From Aquitalea sp. LB_tupeE (GTDB lineage: Bacteria; Pseudomonadota; Gammaproteobacteria; Burkholderiales; Chromobacteriaceae): 64,000 bases of DNA. A program made the position numbers and the translations under genes. Location: contig NZ_JACAXB010000010.1 of assembly GCF_013391415.1 (NCBI RefSeq), positions 144,865-208,864 of the forward strand, written 5' to 3'. The notes beneath the pieces are model-generated. The model searched no databases and had not been told where the DNA came from. It worked only from the letters and a program-made list of their open reading frames with translations. This document shows positions 28,201 through 38,338 of the stretch, piece by piece. Every line of letters begins with the position of its first letter. Position 1 is the stretch's first letter.

Positions 28201-28757
28201 GATTCATCTCCAGATCGCTGGCGTCGACGGGCCAGCCACACCGACAGCGGGCCCAGCACCAGTAACACCGGCAGCAAGGGCAGGCGCCATACGCCGACCG
28301 CCACAAAGGTGAGTATGGCCAACGACACCGTCTGCCAGTGCAGCTCTATTTTCTGCCCCATGCGCAACACCATGGCCAGCAGCAAACCTGCCGCCGCCGA
28401 GGCCAGTCCGTGCAAGGTGCCCTGCACGTCCGGCAGGCTTTGGTAGTGGTCGTACAGCATGACCATGCTCAGCACGATGATGAGCGGGGCCAGCATCAGC
28501 CCGGCCACAGCCAGCCAGGCTCCGGCCACGCCATGAAAGCGCGAACCAATGGCGATGGACATATTGACGATATTGGGCCCGGGCAGAATCTGTCCCAGCC
28601 CCAAGAGTTCGGTGAACTCTTCCTCGTTCAGCCAGCGACGCTGCTGCACCAGCATGCGGTGCGCCAGTGGCAGCACACCGCCAAAACCGCTCAGACCGAT
28701 GCTGAAGAAACCCAGAAACAACTGGCGGCGAGTGGGAATAATCAGTGATGAATTCAT
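28194..28757 (-). CDS. Chromate transporter-type protein, first half
   Basis: 187 residues of a ChrA (CHR) domain: FFSIGLSGFGGVLPLAHRML followed by LGLGQILPGPNIVNMSIAIG, the conserved PGP motif, and several membrane helices. It is the partner of the downstream 173-residue CHR protein, whose start lies inside its end. A LysR-type regulator is divergent across 76 nt and is the likely controller. Confidence 0.87.
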   Translation of the reverse strand: MNSSLIIPTRRQLFLGFFSIGLSGFGGVLPLAHRMLVQQRRWLNEEEFTELLGLGQILPGPNIVNMSIAIGSRFHGVAGAWLAVAGLMLAPLIIVLSMVMLYDHYQSLPDVQGTLHGLASAAAGLLLAMVLRMGQKIELHWQTVSLAILTFVAVGVWRLPLLPVLLVLGPLSVWLARRRQRSGDESC

Positions 28758-28833
28758 CGTGCAAGGCTAGCCCGCCAATGCCGTCAGAACAAACGAGTTT
28801 TTATGGCATTCTTTGTGAGCTAAACTCACCAGC

Positions 28834-29721
28834 ATGAACCGTCGCCTTCCCCCACTCAATGCGCTAAAGGCCTTTGAATCTGCTGCACGACAAGGCAGTT
28901 TCACCGCTGCAGCCGAAGCCCTGTATGTGACCCACGGTGCCATCAGTCGCCAGATTCAACAGCTGGAGGACTGGCTGGGCGTCAGCCTGTTTGAACGCCA
29001 TGGCCGCCGGGTTCGGCTATCGGCGGCCGGTCAGGCTTATCTGCCAGCCATCCAGACTGCGCTGGACGGCATTGCCACTGCCACCGAAAAACTGCAGGCC
29101 CGCCAGCAGGGACACCGGCTGAACATCAACGTCACCCCCACGCTGGCCATGCACTGGTTATTGCCCAGGCTTACCCGCTTTCAGCTGCGCTACCCAGGGG
29201 TGGAATTGCGACTGGCTACATCCGATGCCAGCATCAACAACCAGAATGCCGACTTCGACATTGCCATCCGTCGTGGCAAGGACCACTGGCATGGCTTTGT
29301 CTCGCATGCCTTTCTCACCGAGCGGGAAATCCCGGTATGCAGCCCGGCCTTGCTGGCGCGCCTGCCCATCCGGCAGCCTGCCGACCTGGCGCAACACACC
29401 TTGCTGCACGCGGAAACCAGGCCGGTGGCCTGGGCACGCTGGCTGGCAGCTGCCGGGGTGCCCGGCTTGCAGTCCGGCGCAGACCAGCATTTCGATCATT
29501 ACTACCTGGCCTTGCAGGCGGCAGTGGACGGGCTGGGTGTGACGCTGGGCGCGCTGCCGGTGATTGAAAGCGAATTAGCCAGCGGCAAACTGGTGGCTCC
29601 ACTGGCGGGACCGGAAATCTCCGTACGGGGTTATTCCTGGGCCGTACCGCAATCACTGGTGGGCGATGAGCTGGTCACCGCCTTTTGTCAGTGGCTGGAG
29701 GAGGAAGGGCAACAACATTGA
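28834..29721 (+). CDS. LysR-type transcriptional regulator (GcvA-like subgroup)
   Basis: 295 residues. The N-terminal winged helix is LPPLNALKAFESAARQGSFT, with AAEALYVTHGAISRQIQQLE next, and the effector domain follows. The sequence style (NALKAFESAAR, VTHGAISRQI, SLFERHGRRV) is that of the GcvA subgroup. It diverges from the CHR gene pair, so local control of that pair is likely by the usual LysR arrangement. Effector unknown. Confidence 0.9.
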   Translation: MNRRLPPLNALKAFESAARQGSFTAAAEALYVTHGAISRQIQQLEDWLGVSLFERHGRRVRLSAAGQAYLPAIQTALDGIATATEKLQARQQGHRLNINVTPTLAMHWLLPRLTRFQLRYPGVELRLATSDASINNQNADFDIAIRRGKDHWHGFVSHAFLTEREIPVCSPALLARLPIRQPADLAQHTLLHAETRPVAWARWLAAAGVPGLQSGADQHFDHYYLALQAAVDGLGVTLGALPVIESELASGKLVAPLAGPEISVRGYSWAVPQSLVGDELVTAFCQWLEEEGQQH

Positions 29722-29736
29722 TGTGCCAGTACCGGA

Positions 29737-30591
29737 TCAGGGCCGATACCATAGCGTACGGTCCTGCAAGGGCGTAGCCGGAGGCAGCAGCGGATTGTCG
29801 AGCGGAATTTCCCGCCGTGTGGCCAACGCCAGCTGTGACAGCAGTTGGCCGTTATAACGCTGGAACAGCTGGTTGAAACGGCCATCCTTCAATGCCTTGC
29901 GCAGTCCCTGCTCCAGTTGGGCCGCCAACTCTGGTTTGTTGCGGCTGACAAAGAAATACATGGCGGTGGGGTAGTGCAATACCAGATGACGGTCGATCAG
30001 CAAGCCCTTGGCCACCGGCAAGGCTGCTTCGCGCTGCACTTCGATCACACTGCGCGGGAAATAATCAAAACGTTTTCTTTGCAGCATGGGAAACAGGTTG
30101 CCGTAATCCTGTGTGGTCAGTACCGGCAAGCCGGCATGACGCAAGATCTCGGTATCCGGCCAATCCGCCACCTGCCCTGCCATCAGCCGGGAAAGCTGCT
30201 TCACATCACGCACACCGGCCAGCAAGTCTGGCTGACTGGCATGGATCAACGCCACCCGCCAGCCCAGCAAGCCCTTGTCCAGCGGAATGCGGATGGAGAT
30301 GGCCTGCTGTTCGCGCTCACGACTGGTCATGCCCCAGAACAGATCAATACCACCTTCACGCTTGCCCAATTGCACCATCGCCCGCGACTGGTTCATGGTG
30401 GAGGCGGCCTGCAGCTGACAGCGCAAGCCCGCCTCGTCACAGGCCAGTTGCAACAGCGACAGCATGTAGGGCAGGTGCGGGTCTTCCAGCCCGGACACCA
30501 GCGCATAACGCACCGGGACGGGCCGCACGGTAGCAGAGGCCGACAGTGACATCAGCAAACCCGACAAACAGCAGACAATCCAGCGGTACAT
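29737..30591 (-). CDS. Periplasmic substrate-binding-like protein (SBP family 3 type)
   Basis: 284 residues with a signal peptide (MYRWIVCCLSGLLMSLSASA). The body resembles amino-acid-type binding proteins: ALVSGLEDPHLPYMLSLLQL, GGIDLFWGMTSRERE, RIPLDKGLLGWRVALIH, then FPRSVIEVQREAALP and QLEQGLRKALKDGRFNQLF. No permease or ATPase gene is adjacent, so it may be an orphan sensor or binding protein. The ATG at 30591 has GGGGAG 7 nt upstream; the longer frame adds an unlikely leader. Confidence 0.75.
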   Translation of the reverse strand: MYRWIVCCLSGLLMSLSASATVRPVPVRYALVSGLEDPHLPYMLSLLQLACDEAGLRCQLQAASTMNQSRAMVQLGKREGGIDLFWGMTSREREQQAISIRIPLDKGLLGWRVALIHASQPDLLAGVRDVKQLSRLMAGQVADWPDTEILRHAGLPVLTTQDYGNLFPMLQRKRFDYFPRSVIEVQREAALPVAKGLLIDRHLVLHYPTAMYFFVSRNKPELAAQLEQGLRKALKDGRFNQLFQRYNGQLLSQLALATRREIPLDNPLLPPATPLQDRTLWYRP

Positions 30592-30737
30592 GACGTTCTC
30601 CCCTGCCCTTCCGCTACCGTTCAGGCCGCGGGTCGGAAAACCGGATGCTTCAGACAGAATCAAGAATCCGATTATAGAAAACGAGACTGTTGGCTATCTG
30701 TTCTTTCGGTCAGTCGGCTCAAACCACACCGCCGGCC

Positions 30738-33700
30738 TCAAGCATGCGGGGGGCTGCCCGCGCCCAATATGCGCCGCAAGCACTGGCGTACGCCATCCAG
30801 ATAGCTGTACACCACCGGCAGTACCAGCAAGGTCAGCACGGTGGAACTCACCATGCCGCCGATGATGGCAAAGGCCATCGGCGCGCGTGTTTCCACCCCT
30901 TCGCCACTACCGATGGCCATGGGCAGCATGCCGAAGATCATGGCCAAGCTGGTCATCATGATGGGGCGCAGCCTCACCCGGCCTGCGGCGATGATGGCAT
31001 CGGTACGCACCATGCCCTCGCGGCGCGACTGGTTGATGAAGTCCACCAGCAGGATGCCGTTCTTGGCGCACAGGCCCATCAGCATGATGATGCCGATGAC
31101 CGAGAACATATTGAGTGTAGAACCCGACAGCCAAAGCGCCACAAACACACCGACGAAAGCCAGTGGCAGAGCCACCATGATGGCCAGCGGCAAAGTAAAG
31201 CTGCGGAACTGGGCGGCCAGAATCATGTAGATGAAGATCACCCCCATGGCCAGCGCCTGCAAGGCATAGCCCAGCGACTCTTCCATGTCGCGCCGTTCGC
31301 CTTCTTCGGCCAGGCTGACACCGGCGGGCAGCTTGAGGCTGGCGGTGATTTTGCTGATATCGGCAAAAGCCGAACCGGCGTCACGCCCGGCGATATTGCC
31401 GGTCACTGTCACCTGGCGCAGCAGGTCTACACGGTCGATCTGGCGTGGACTGAGCCCCGGGCTCAGCCGGGTAACCGTGGACAGCGGCACCATGCTGGCC
31501 GCACCATTGGCATCGGCCCGGCCGGCCACGGTAATGATGTCCAGCAAGGCATTGCTGCGTTCGCTGCGTGGCACTTGCAGCAGCACATCGTAGTTTTCTC
31601 CGTCCGGCGCTTCCCAGGTACTGACCACATCCCCGGCCAGCAACTGCGACAAGGTGCTGCCTACCTTGTTGAGGTCCACGCCCAGGCTGGCGGCGGCATC
31701 GCGGCGCACTTCCAGCTTGATGGCCGGGTCGGCATCGGACAGGCTGCTTTGCAGATCGCCCACCCCTCTTACCTGCGCCAGCCGGCTCATCAACTGACTG
31801 GCTGCGGCATCCAGCTCGTCAAGATTACTGCCACGCAGGCCAATGCTGACGGGCTTGCCACCCGGACCTTCCTTGCCCATTTCCTCGACCGATTCCACCT
31901 CCACACCCGCCACCCGGCTCGCCTTGGCCCTGGCCTGTTGCATCAGCGAGAACAGGCTGTGCTGGCGGCTGTTCTTGTCGCCCAGGTCCACCACCAGCCG
32001 CCCGTCACTCTTGCTGGCACCAAAGCTGCTGCTACCGGCGGTCAACTGGATGGAACGCACAGCGGGCAACTGGCGCAGCAAGGCTTCCAGTTCGCGGCCC
32101 TTGGCCACGGTGTAATCCAGCGAGGAGCCAGGCGCCGTCTTGAAGGAGAGTGAGAATTTGCCCTTGTCCTGACGCGGCATGAATTCGCCGCCGATATGCG
32201 GCAACAGCATGAAACTGCCCAGCAATAGCAGGACAGCCAGGGACAGTACCGTCTTGCGATGAGCCAGCGACCAGCTGATCACCCCGACATAACGATTGGC
32301 CAGCTTGTCCAGCGAGGATTCAAACCAGTCCAGCATGCGCCCCAGTGGGCCACGGTGCCGGTCGCCATGCTGGTGCGGGTCCGGCCAGATGGAAGACAGC
32401 ATGGGGTCCAGCGTGAAGCTGACCAGCATGGAAATCAGCACCGCTACCGTGACGGTCAGGCCAAACTGGTGAAAAAACTTGCCGATGATGCCGCTCATGA
32501 AGCCTACCGGCAGGAACACCGCCACCACGGTAAGGGTGGTGGCCAGTACCGCCAGGCCGATTTCATTGGTGCCATCCAGCGCCGCCTGCACATGGCTTTT
32601 GCCCAACTGGCGATGACGCACGATGTTTTCCCGCACCACGATGGCGTCGTCAATCAACAGGCCGATGGACAGCGAAAGTGCCATCAGCGTCATCAGGTTG
32701 AGGGTGAAGCCCAGTGCCTGCAAGGCAAACAGGGTGCCCACCAGCGCCACCGGCAGGGTGAGGCCGGTAATGACCGTACTGCGCCAGCTGCCCAGGAACA
32801 GGAACACGATCAGCACCGTCAGCGCCGCGCCTTCCAGCAAGGTGGCTTCCACATTGGCCAGCGACTTTTTCACCTCGGCGGACTTATCGTAGGTGAAGTG
32901 CACCTGGGTGCCGGCCGGCATGTGGTCTTGCATGGCATCGATCACCTGCTTCACACCATTGGCCACGTCCACCACATTGGCCCCGCGTGCCGCGCGGATG
33001 TCTATCCCTACCCCGGGTTTGCCATCAATCAAGGCCGTACTGCTGGCTTCGGCTTCGGCATCACTGACACTGGCCACATCCGACAGCCGGATAGGGCTGC
33101 CATTGCGGTAGCCGGTAACCAGATTGGCAAAGTCTTCCGGCGACTTGAGCTTGCCACTCACCCGCACATTCAGTTCGTTGCTGGCGCTGCTGACCGCACC
33201 TGCCGGAAAGTCCCGGTTGCCGGCGCGGATGGCATCGGCCACTTCCTGCAAGGACAGGCCGCTGGACTCCAGCCGGTAAGGGTCGACATCAATGCGGATT
33301 TGCCGCCTTACTCCGCCTACCACTTTGGCCTCGCCCACGCCAGATACCATTTGCAGGCGCTTTTTCAGCGTATTTTCCAGCCAGGTGGTCAAGCTGCGTT
33401 GCGACACCTGGTCCGAACTGAAGGTGATGGACAGCAAGGGCTGATCATTCGGATTGAACTGCGACACCGAAGGTGTGCCGATTTCACGGCGGAAGCGGCC
33501 TTGCACGCCGCCCACCCGGTCGCGTACATCCTGCACCGCCACCGCCGGGTCCACCGTCAGCGCAAACTCCACCACGATGGTGGAACTGCCTTCAAACGAA
33601 TAGGAACGGATATGCTTGATGCCGTTGATGGTATTGATGGCCTCTTCCAGCGGACGGGTTACTTCGCTTTCGACCACCTCGGGCGAGGCACCGCCATACC

Positions 33701-33848
33701 CGGTACTGACCACCGCTACCGGGAAGCGGATGTCCGGCAACTCCTCCACCGGCAGCCGCGTCCAGGCAAACAGCCCCAGTACCAACAGGGACAACATCAG
33801 GACGGTAGCGAAATAGGGATTGCGCACGCTGACGCGGGTCAACCACAT
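30738..33848 (-). CDS. RND-family efflux pump, inner-membrane transporter
   Basis: 1036 residues, the full length of a hydrophobe/amphiphile-type RND pump. Seen: N-terminal [40 protein letters not shown], the membrane-embedded proton-relay Asp pair in [14 protein letters not shown], and [20 protein letters not shown] near the C-terminus. It works as a trimer with the periplasmic adaptor encoded 10 nt upstream. No outer-membrane channel gene is present, so a TolC-type protein from elsewhere is expected. Substrates are unknown; the type is nearer MdtB/MdtC and related pumps than the heavy-metal CusA group. Confidence 0.92.
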   Translation of the reverse strand: MWLTRVSVRNPYFATVLMLSLLVLGLFAWTRLPVEELPDIRFPVAVVSTGYGGASPEVVESEVTRPLEEAINTINGIKHIRSYSFEGSSTIVVEFALTVDPAVAVQDVRDRVGGVQGRFRREIGTPSVSQFNPNDQPLLSITFSSDQVSQRSLTTWLENTLKKRLQMVSGVGEAKVVGGVRRQIRIDVDPYRLESSGLSLQEVADAIRAGNRDFPAGAVSSASNELNVRVSGKLKSPEDFANLVTGYRNGSPIRLSDVASVSDAEAEASSTALIDGKPGVGIDIRAARGANVVDVANGVKQVIDAMQDHMPAGTQVHFTYDKSAEVKKSLANVEATLLEGAALTVLIVFLFLGSWRSTVITGLTLPVALVGTLFALQALGFTLNLMTLMALSLSIGLLIDDAIVVRENIVRHRQLGKSHVQAALDGTNEIGLAVLATTLTVVAVFLPVGFMSGIIGKFFHQFGLTVTVAVLISMLVSFTLDPMLSSIWPDPHQHGDRHRGPLGRMLDWFESSLDKLANRYVGVISWSLAHRKTVLSLAVLLLLGSFMLLPHIGGEFMPRQDKGKFSLSFKTAPGSSLDYTVAKGRELEALLRQLPAVRSIQLTAGSSSFGASKSDGRLVVDLGDKNSRQHSLFSLMQQARAKASRVAGVEVESVEEMGKEGPGGKPVSIGLRGSNLDELDAAASQLMSRLAQVRGVGDLQSSLSDADPAIKLEVRRDAAASLGVDLNKVGSTLSQLLAGDVVSTWEAPDGENYDVLLQVPRSERSNALLDIITVAGRADANGAASMVPLSTVTRLSPGLSPRQIDRVDLLRQVTVTGNIAGRDAGSAFADISKITASLKLPAGVSLAEEGERRDMEESLGYALQALAMGVIFIYMILAAQFRSFTLPLAIMVALPLAFVGVFVALWLSGSTLNMFSVIGIIMLMGLCAKNGILLVDFINQSRREGMVRTDAIIAAGRVRLRPIMMTSLAMIFGMLPMAIGSGEGVETRAPMAFAIIGGMVSSTVLTLLVLPVVYSYLDGVRQCLRRILGAGSPPHA

Positions 33849-33858
33849 GCCATTCCCC

Positions 33859-34971
33859 TTATTTCAGATCAGTCGGCAAGCGCACGGCATCGCCGCTGCG
33901 CACACCCAGCAAGGGGGCGGCCAGCAACACCTTGCCAGGCGACAGACCGGCAACGGCAACCTTGTGTTCGGTCTGCGACCATAACAACAGCTGCACCGGC
34001 TGGCGCTGCAAGCGCCCCTTGTCCACCAGCATCACCCAGGGATGTGCGGGCAAATCCTGCACCGCCTCTTGTGGCAGTACTACCTGCCCGCGCTCCTCAT
34101 GCAAAACCAGGCCGCCCTTGGCAAACTGCCCGGCCTTGAGGCGGCCATCCGCATTATTCACCCGGATATAAATCAGAAAACTGCGGGTGCCGCTTTGCGC
34201 CACCGGATTGACCCGCACCACGTCCCCCAGTACTTCATCCGGCAGGCCTTCCACACTGAAACGCGCTTGCTGGCCCGCCTTGATTTGCCCTATCCACTGC
34301 GATGGCACACTGGCACTGAGCTCCAGCACCGATAAATCGGCAATGGAAAACAGCCGGGCGTTGCGGGCGGCAATTTCACCGGGATTGATCTTGCGTTCGT
34401 ACACCACACCGGCAATCGGAGCACGCACCACACTATCCGCCTGCTGACGGCGGGCACGCGCCAACTGGCTGGTTTGCGCCTGCAACTCGCCCTGGCGCAC
34501 GGTGAACTCGCTTTCGGCCTCGTCGTAGGCCAGCTGGGAGATAAACCCCTTTTGCAAAAGCTCGTGCTGCTTGTCCAGCTTGGTACGTGCCAGTTTCAGC
34601 CGCGACTGGTTGGCCGCCAGCTGGGCCTGTTGCTCGGTCACCGACTGGTCCAGCGATTCGGAGTCCAGCCGGGCCAGCACTTGCCCGGGTTTTACCGTCT
34701 CCCCTTCCCGCACCAGTACCTGCTCCACCCTGGCTTCCACTTCAGCAGCGATACTGCTGCTTTTCAGCGCTGTCAGCGTCCCGGTAAACGGCAAGGTGTC
34801 ACGCAGCACACCAGTCCGTGCCACCACCACATCGGCGCGCGACAATGTCCGCACCATGGTCTGCGCGCTTGCGGCAGAAGCCGGCTGGTCAGCCACAGCA
34901 CCCTCTGGCGCACCATGACACGCGGTCAACCCCATCAGCAATACGCACCACCCCAAGCTGGCTGACTTCAT
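33859..34971 (-). CDS. RND efflux pump periplasmic adaptor (membrane fusion lipoprotein)
   Basis: 370 residues with a lipoprotein signal (MKSASLGWCVLLMGLTAC, lipobox LTAC). The hairpin and lipoyl region follows: SIAAEVEARVEQVLVREGET, VKPGQVLARLDSESLDQSV and the coiled hairpin QAQLAANQSRLKLARTKLDK. A beta-barrel part with VVRAPIAGVVYERKINPGEI comes next. It bridges the RND transporter encoded directly downstream to an outer-membrane channel. Confidence 0.92.
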   Translation of the reverse strand: MKSASLGWCVLLMGLTACHGAPEGAVADQPASAASAQTMVRTLSRADVVVARTGVLRDTLPFTGTLTALKSSSIAAEVEARVEQVLVREGETVKPGQVLARLDSESLDQSVTEQQAQLAANQSRLKLARTKLDKQHELLQKGFISQLAYDEAESEFTVRQGELQAQTSQLARARRQQADSVVRAPIAGVVYERKINPGEIAARNARLFSIADLSVLELSASVPSQWIGQIKAGQQARFSVEGLPDEVLGDVVRVNPVAQSGTRSFLIYIRVNNADGRLKAGQFAKGGLVLHEERGQVVLPQEAVQDLPAHPWVMLVDKGRLQRQPVQLLLWSQTEHKVAVAGLSPGKVLLAAPLLGVRSGDAVRLPTDLK

Positions 34972-35004
34972 TTCTTATGGTTCCACTGGTTTTACTGGCA
35001 TTCA

Positions 35005-36252
35005 TTACGGTAACGCCACCCTGGATGGCGTCATGCCTCTGGGCAGCAACATCCACAGCTTGCCGTTCTGTTTCATCCTGCCTGCATACATGCCGGCCTC
35101 ACTGCCAAAGCCCCAGAACAAATCGGCCCGTGCCGCACCGCGAATGGCATTGCCTGTGTCCTGTGCGTGCACCAGCCTGGCCAGCGGCTGCGCACTGCCA
35201 GGCCAGCTGGTGGACAGGAAAACCGGTGTTCCCAAGGGGATATAGCGCGGGTCCACCGCAATGCTGTAACCACCTGTCAGCGGAACCCCCAGCGCACCAG
35301 CCGGGCCGCTGTCGCCACCGGGCAGTGTCTTGAAAAACACATAGCTGGGGTTAACGTCGAACAGAGCTTGCTGACGCCCGGGGTTGGCCTTGATCCAGGC
35401 CTGGATGCCCTGCATCGAAGCATTGGCCAGCGTCATTTCCCCTTTATCCACCAGCCATTTGCCGATGGACTGGTAGTTGTAGCCATTCTGCTCGGCATAA
35501 CCCAGGTGCAGAAAGCTGCCATCTTCCAGCTGAATGCGACCCGAACCCTGTACCTGCAGGAAGAACAACTCTACCGGGTCTTCCACCCAGGCCAGCACCG
35601 GAGCGCTGGCCACTCCCTTGCCCTGGGCGATTTCCGCCCGGGTGTAATACGGCAGCAAGCGGTTGCCCGCCAGACGGCCCTTGAGCTTGCCGCTGCGGTT
35701 ATCCGCCGGGAAATCTGCCGGATGGATTTCAATCTCTCCACTACCGGCCTGGGCCTTGCCCGGCAGCCATTGCAGGCGGTTTTGCCCGATTTTGCGCGCC
35801 ACCAGCACGCTATTACCGCGCGCTGCGGGCGGGTAATCCATCACCAGCAAGTCGGCGGGCACGCCGTAAACAGGCCATGGCGTGCGCGGACTACGCGTGT
35901 GGCTGCCATTGAGCAAGGGTTCGTAATAACCGGTGATCAAACCATTGGGATTAACGGCATCCTGCACCGCCCAGGCATTGAAGTGCTGCTCGAAGAACTG
36001 GCGCACCTGTCCCTCGTCTTGTTCGGCAATACGGGAGGCATCGCTACAGACCGGCTGCCAGGCGGACTTGTGCGCCAACACCTTGCAGCTTTGCAACAAG
36101 GCTTGCAGGCTATCGCCGGTGCGCTGCTGTTGCCAGCCAGGCAAGGCTGACGGGCTGAGCGGGCCACTGCCGACAGATGGCGGCGGTGTTGACGTGGTGG
36201 AGCAAGCAGCCAGCCAGATGAGCGGCAGCAGTAACAGCAAGCGTCTGAACAT
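35005..36252 (-). CDS. mltA: Membrane-bound lytic murein transglycosylase A
   Basis: About 415 residues with a lipoprotein signal (MFRRLLLLLPLIWLAACS). The MltA domain has LITGYYEPLLNGSHTRSP, then FLQVQGSGRIQLEDGS. The 3D domain carries the catalytic Asp in LVHAQDTGNAIRGAARADLF. It cleaves the glycan strands of peptidoglycan from the outer membrane. The frame is open further upstream; 36252 (or 36264) gives a standard lipoprotein signal, but neither has a good ribosome site, so the start is uncertain. Confidence 0.9.
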   Translation of the reverse strand: MFRRLLLLLPLIWLAACSTTSTPPPSVGSGPLSPSALPGWQQQRTGDSLQALLQSCKVLAHKSAWQPVCSDASRIAEQDEGQVRQFFEQHFNAWAVQDAVNPNGLITGYYEPLLNGSHTRSPRTPWPVYGVPADLLVMDYPPAARGNSVLVARKIGQNRLQWLPGKAQAGSGEIEIHPADFPADNRSGKLKGRLAGNRLLPYYTRAEIAQGKGVASAPVLAWVEDPVELFFLQVQGSGRIQLEDGSFLHLGYAEQNGYNYQSIGKWLVDKGEMTLANASMQGIQAWIKANPGRQQALFDVNPSYVFFKTLPGGDSGPAGALGVPLTGGYSIAVDPRYIPLGTPVFLSTSWPGSAQPLARLVHAQDTGNAIRGAARADLFWGFGSEAGMYAGRMKQNGKLWMLLPRGMTPSRVALP

Positions 36253-36511
36253 GATTTGCAACATCGAGAAGAGAGTGAGAAAGACCGACATACTGCGCCG
36301 GTCGCCCATGTTACCGCGCAGCGAAACAAGCTGCACGGACAAGGCCTTGGGACCATCCGTGCCACGGCGGGTTCTGCCGCCTGCGCATTTCATCGAGCTG
36401 CAACAAAAATGCAAACAAAGCTGGCTAACATGGCGAGCACAACATTATTCACTGGCGCGCTACCACAAGCTTGGCCAGGCCATCACTCAGCTTGAAGCAA
36501 GGAGATATCCG

Positions 36512-36811
36512 ATGAAACGCCTTTTCGCCCGTTCTGCCCTGTTGGCTAGCCTGGCCCTGTTCATGGGCTCGCACGCTATCATCGCCCACGCCGAGGACGC
36601 CCCGGTCAGCGATGAACAGCTGGCAAGCAACGTCAAGAACGCGCTGGACAGCGATCCGGAATTGAAAGCCCTGAACCTGCATGTAGTCAGCAAGAAACAG
36701 GAAGTCACCATTGACGGCAAGATGACCGATGACCAGCAAATGTACAAAGCCGGTGTAATTGCCGAAAAAGTACCCGGCGTCAAATTTGTCATCAACAACA
36801 TGAATATGTAA
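36512..36811 (+). CDS. Small exported BON-domain protein
   Basis: A 99-residue protein: signal peptide (MKRLFARSALLASLALFMGS then HAIIAHA) and a single BON domain (DEQLASNVKNALDSDPELKA, VVSKKQEVTIDGKMTD, VPGVKFVINNMNM). BON domains bind membranes or other envelope parts, as in OsmY. AAGGAG lies 8 nt before the ATG. It is transcribed alone between mltA (divergent) and the porin. Confidence 0.88.
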   Translation: MKRLFARSALLASLALFMGSHAIIAHAEDAPVSDEQLASNVKNALDSDPELKALNLHVVSKKQEVTIDGKMTDDQQMYKAGVIAEKVPGVKFVINNMNM

Positions 36812-36838
36812 GCCTCAGGCTGCACCTGCTTGCCGCGC

Positions 36839-36861
36839 GCCCCCGCCTGTCGGGGGCGTTT
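36839..36861 (+). terminator. Terminator after the BON-domain gene
   Basis: GCCCCCG and CGGGGGC arms around a 5-nt loop, followed by GTTTGC. The T tract is short. Confidence 0.65.
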
Positions 36862-37219
36862 GCATTAATGCAGGCAGAACATGACATTTCCCGTCCTGGC
36901 CGCTGATCGCGCAACGATTCTGCCATCCGATTGCCAATGAATATGCTGAATCTTCCTGGTGGCTGCTCACTCCCCAGGCATTCCGTACAGTCCTTGCCAG
37001 CCCACAGCCGCACCGTGGCCAGCAGTGTCGCCGAAATTGAACGGTAATTAAACGAAAATACCCCTGAAAACAGGAAAATTATCGTAAAAACACGCTAACA
37101 ACTCTCCTCACCCTGAGCCATTGACGCCTGAACAGGCGGATTTGCACACTCTGCACCGCAAGCACCTTCCCCTGATCCAGCGGAAGGTTTTTTTATCGCC
37201 TTCATGCTCAGGAAACATC
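36862..37219 (+). promoter_or_regulatory. Porin upstream region with leader hairpins
   Basis: 358 nt without a gene, holding two hairpins close to the porin start. CGCCTG-AA-CAGGCG lies at 37125-37138 and a classic intrinsic terminator at 37164-37194. An AT-rich stretch (about 37045-37100) upstream is the likely promoter zone, though no clear -35/-10 pair stands out. Either a small RNA or a transcription-attenuated porin leader would fit. Confidence 0.5.
37164..37194 (+). terminator. Intrinsic terminator inside the porin leader
   Basis: ACCTTCC and GGAAGGT arms around an 11-nt loop, then seven T. It lies only 26 nt before the porin ATG and on the same strand, so it must be read through, bypassed by an internal promoter, or regulated. 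Confidence 0.8.
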
Positions 37220-38338
37220 ATGTCCCACCGTATCTTGCCCATCACACTATTCACCTTGCTTCCGGCCATCGCCATGGCCGATACCACGCTGTACGGCAGC
37301 CTGCGCGTTGGTATCGACAGCATGCAAAGCGTGGACACCCGTTTCAAGCGCAGCACCGGCATTGACGACTTCAGCAGCCGTATCGGCTTCAAGGGGAAGG
37401 AAACCCTGGCTGGAGCATTGCAGGTCATCTGGCAGCTGGAAACCGGCCTGGCCATGGATGGCGTGGCAACCGGCGGCACCGGCAGCGGCACCCTGGCCAA
37501 CCGCATGAGCTTTGTCGGCCTGCAGGACAGCTGGGGCAGGCTGCGTGTCGGCTATCTGGATGATGTGCTGACCAGCACCCAGGCAACCGACATCTTTGCC
37601 AGCCCGCGCCGCGAAGCCAGCAGCGGCATTGCCTACCCGCTGTATGAAGCACGCGATATTTTTGGCAGCAACAACTACGGCGACAGCCGGGCCAAAAACA
37701 GCCTGCGCTACGACAGCCCGCGCTGGAAGGGCATGGAGGCCTCGCTACAGTATGGTGCCGGAGAAAGCCAAAGCGATGGACACAAGTCCGGCGAAACCTG
37801 GGGCTTACGCCTGGGATATGCCGATGCCGGCTATTTCATCAACTACGCAGTCATGACCCGCCTGAATGCCATCAACACCAATAACAGTGCCATCCAGCGC
37901 GTGGAACTTGGCTATCGCGGTGATGCACTGCAACTGGCCGCCACCGTGCAAAAAATCCGCCTGTATGGCAATGCACTGAAGAACAAGAATGGCAGTGATG
38001 ATTTCGAGATTCCCGGCATCTTGCAGCAAACCGGCATTGCCCAGGACGGGGTAAACAAGCTGAGCAGCCAGGTAGTGGCGCTCAGTGCCGGCTATCAGCT
38101 GGGCGCCTTCAAACCCATGGCGCTGTACTCACACCGAGGCCGGGTGTACATGGATGGTCAGCATCTGAATTGGTCAGCCAATCAGTGGGCAGCGGGTGTT
38201 GAATACACGCTGAGCAAGCGCAGCCTGCTGCAAGCGGGTTACGGCGCGGTACGCCAGAATGCCGGGGGACAAAGTGCGCTGACCTGGGCCAAGTCCAGCG
38301 CCAGCACCGCGTGGATGATGATGCGGACCGATTTCTAA
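37220..38338 (+). CDS. Outer-membrane porin (general porin, beta-proteobacterial type)
   Basis: 372 residues. A signal peptide (MSHRILPITLFTLLPAIAMA) precedes the porin N-terminus DTTLYGSLRVGIDSMQS. The motif SRIGFKGKETLAGALQVIWQ, LANRMSFVGLQDSWGRLRVG and the C-terminal beta-strand ending in Phe (MMMRTDF) are typical of 16-stranded trimeric porins. The start at 37220 has AGGAAA upstream and fits signal-peptide length. A leader terminator immediately upstream suggests controlled expression. Confidence 0.92.
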   Translation: MSHRILPITLFTLLPAIAMADTTLYGSLRVGIDSMQSVDTRFKRSTGIDDFSSRIGFKGKETLAGALQVIWQLETGLAMDGVATGGTGSGTLANRMSFVGLQDSWGRLRVGYLDDVLTSTQATDIFASPRREASSGIAYPLYEARDIFGSNNYGDSRAKNSLRYDSPRWKGMEASLQYGAGESQSDGHKSGETWGLRLGYADAGYFINYAVMTRLNAINTNNSAIQRVELGYRGDALQLAATVQKIRLYGNALKNKNGSDDFEIPGILQQTGIAQDGVNKLSSQVVALSAGYQLGAFKPMALYSHRGRVYMDGQHLNWSANQWAAGVEYTLSKRSLLQAGYGAVRQNAGGQSALTWAKSSASTAWMMMRTDF

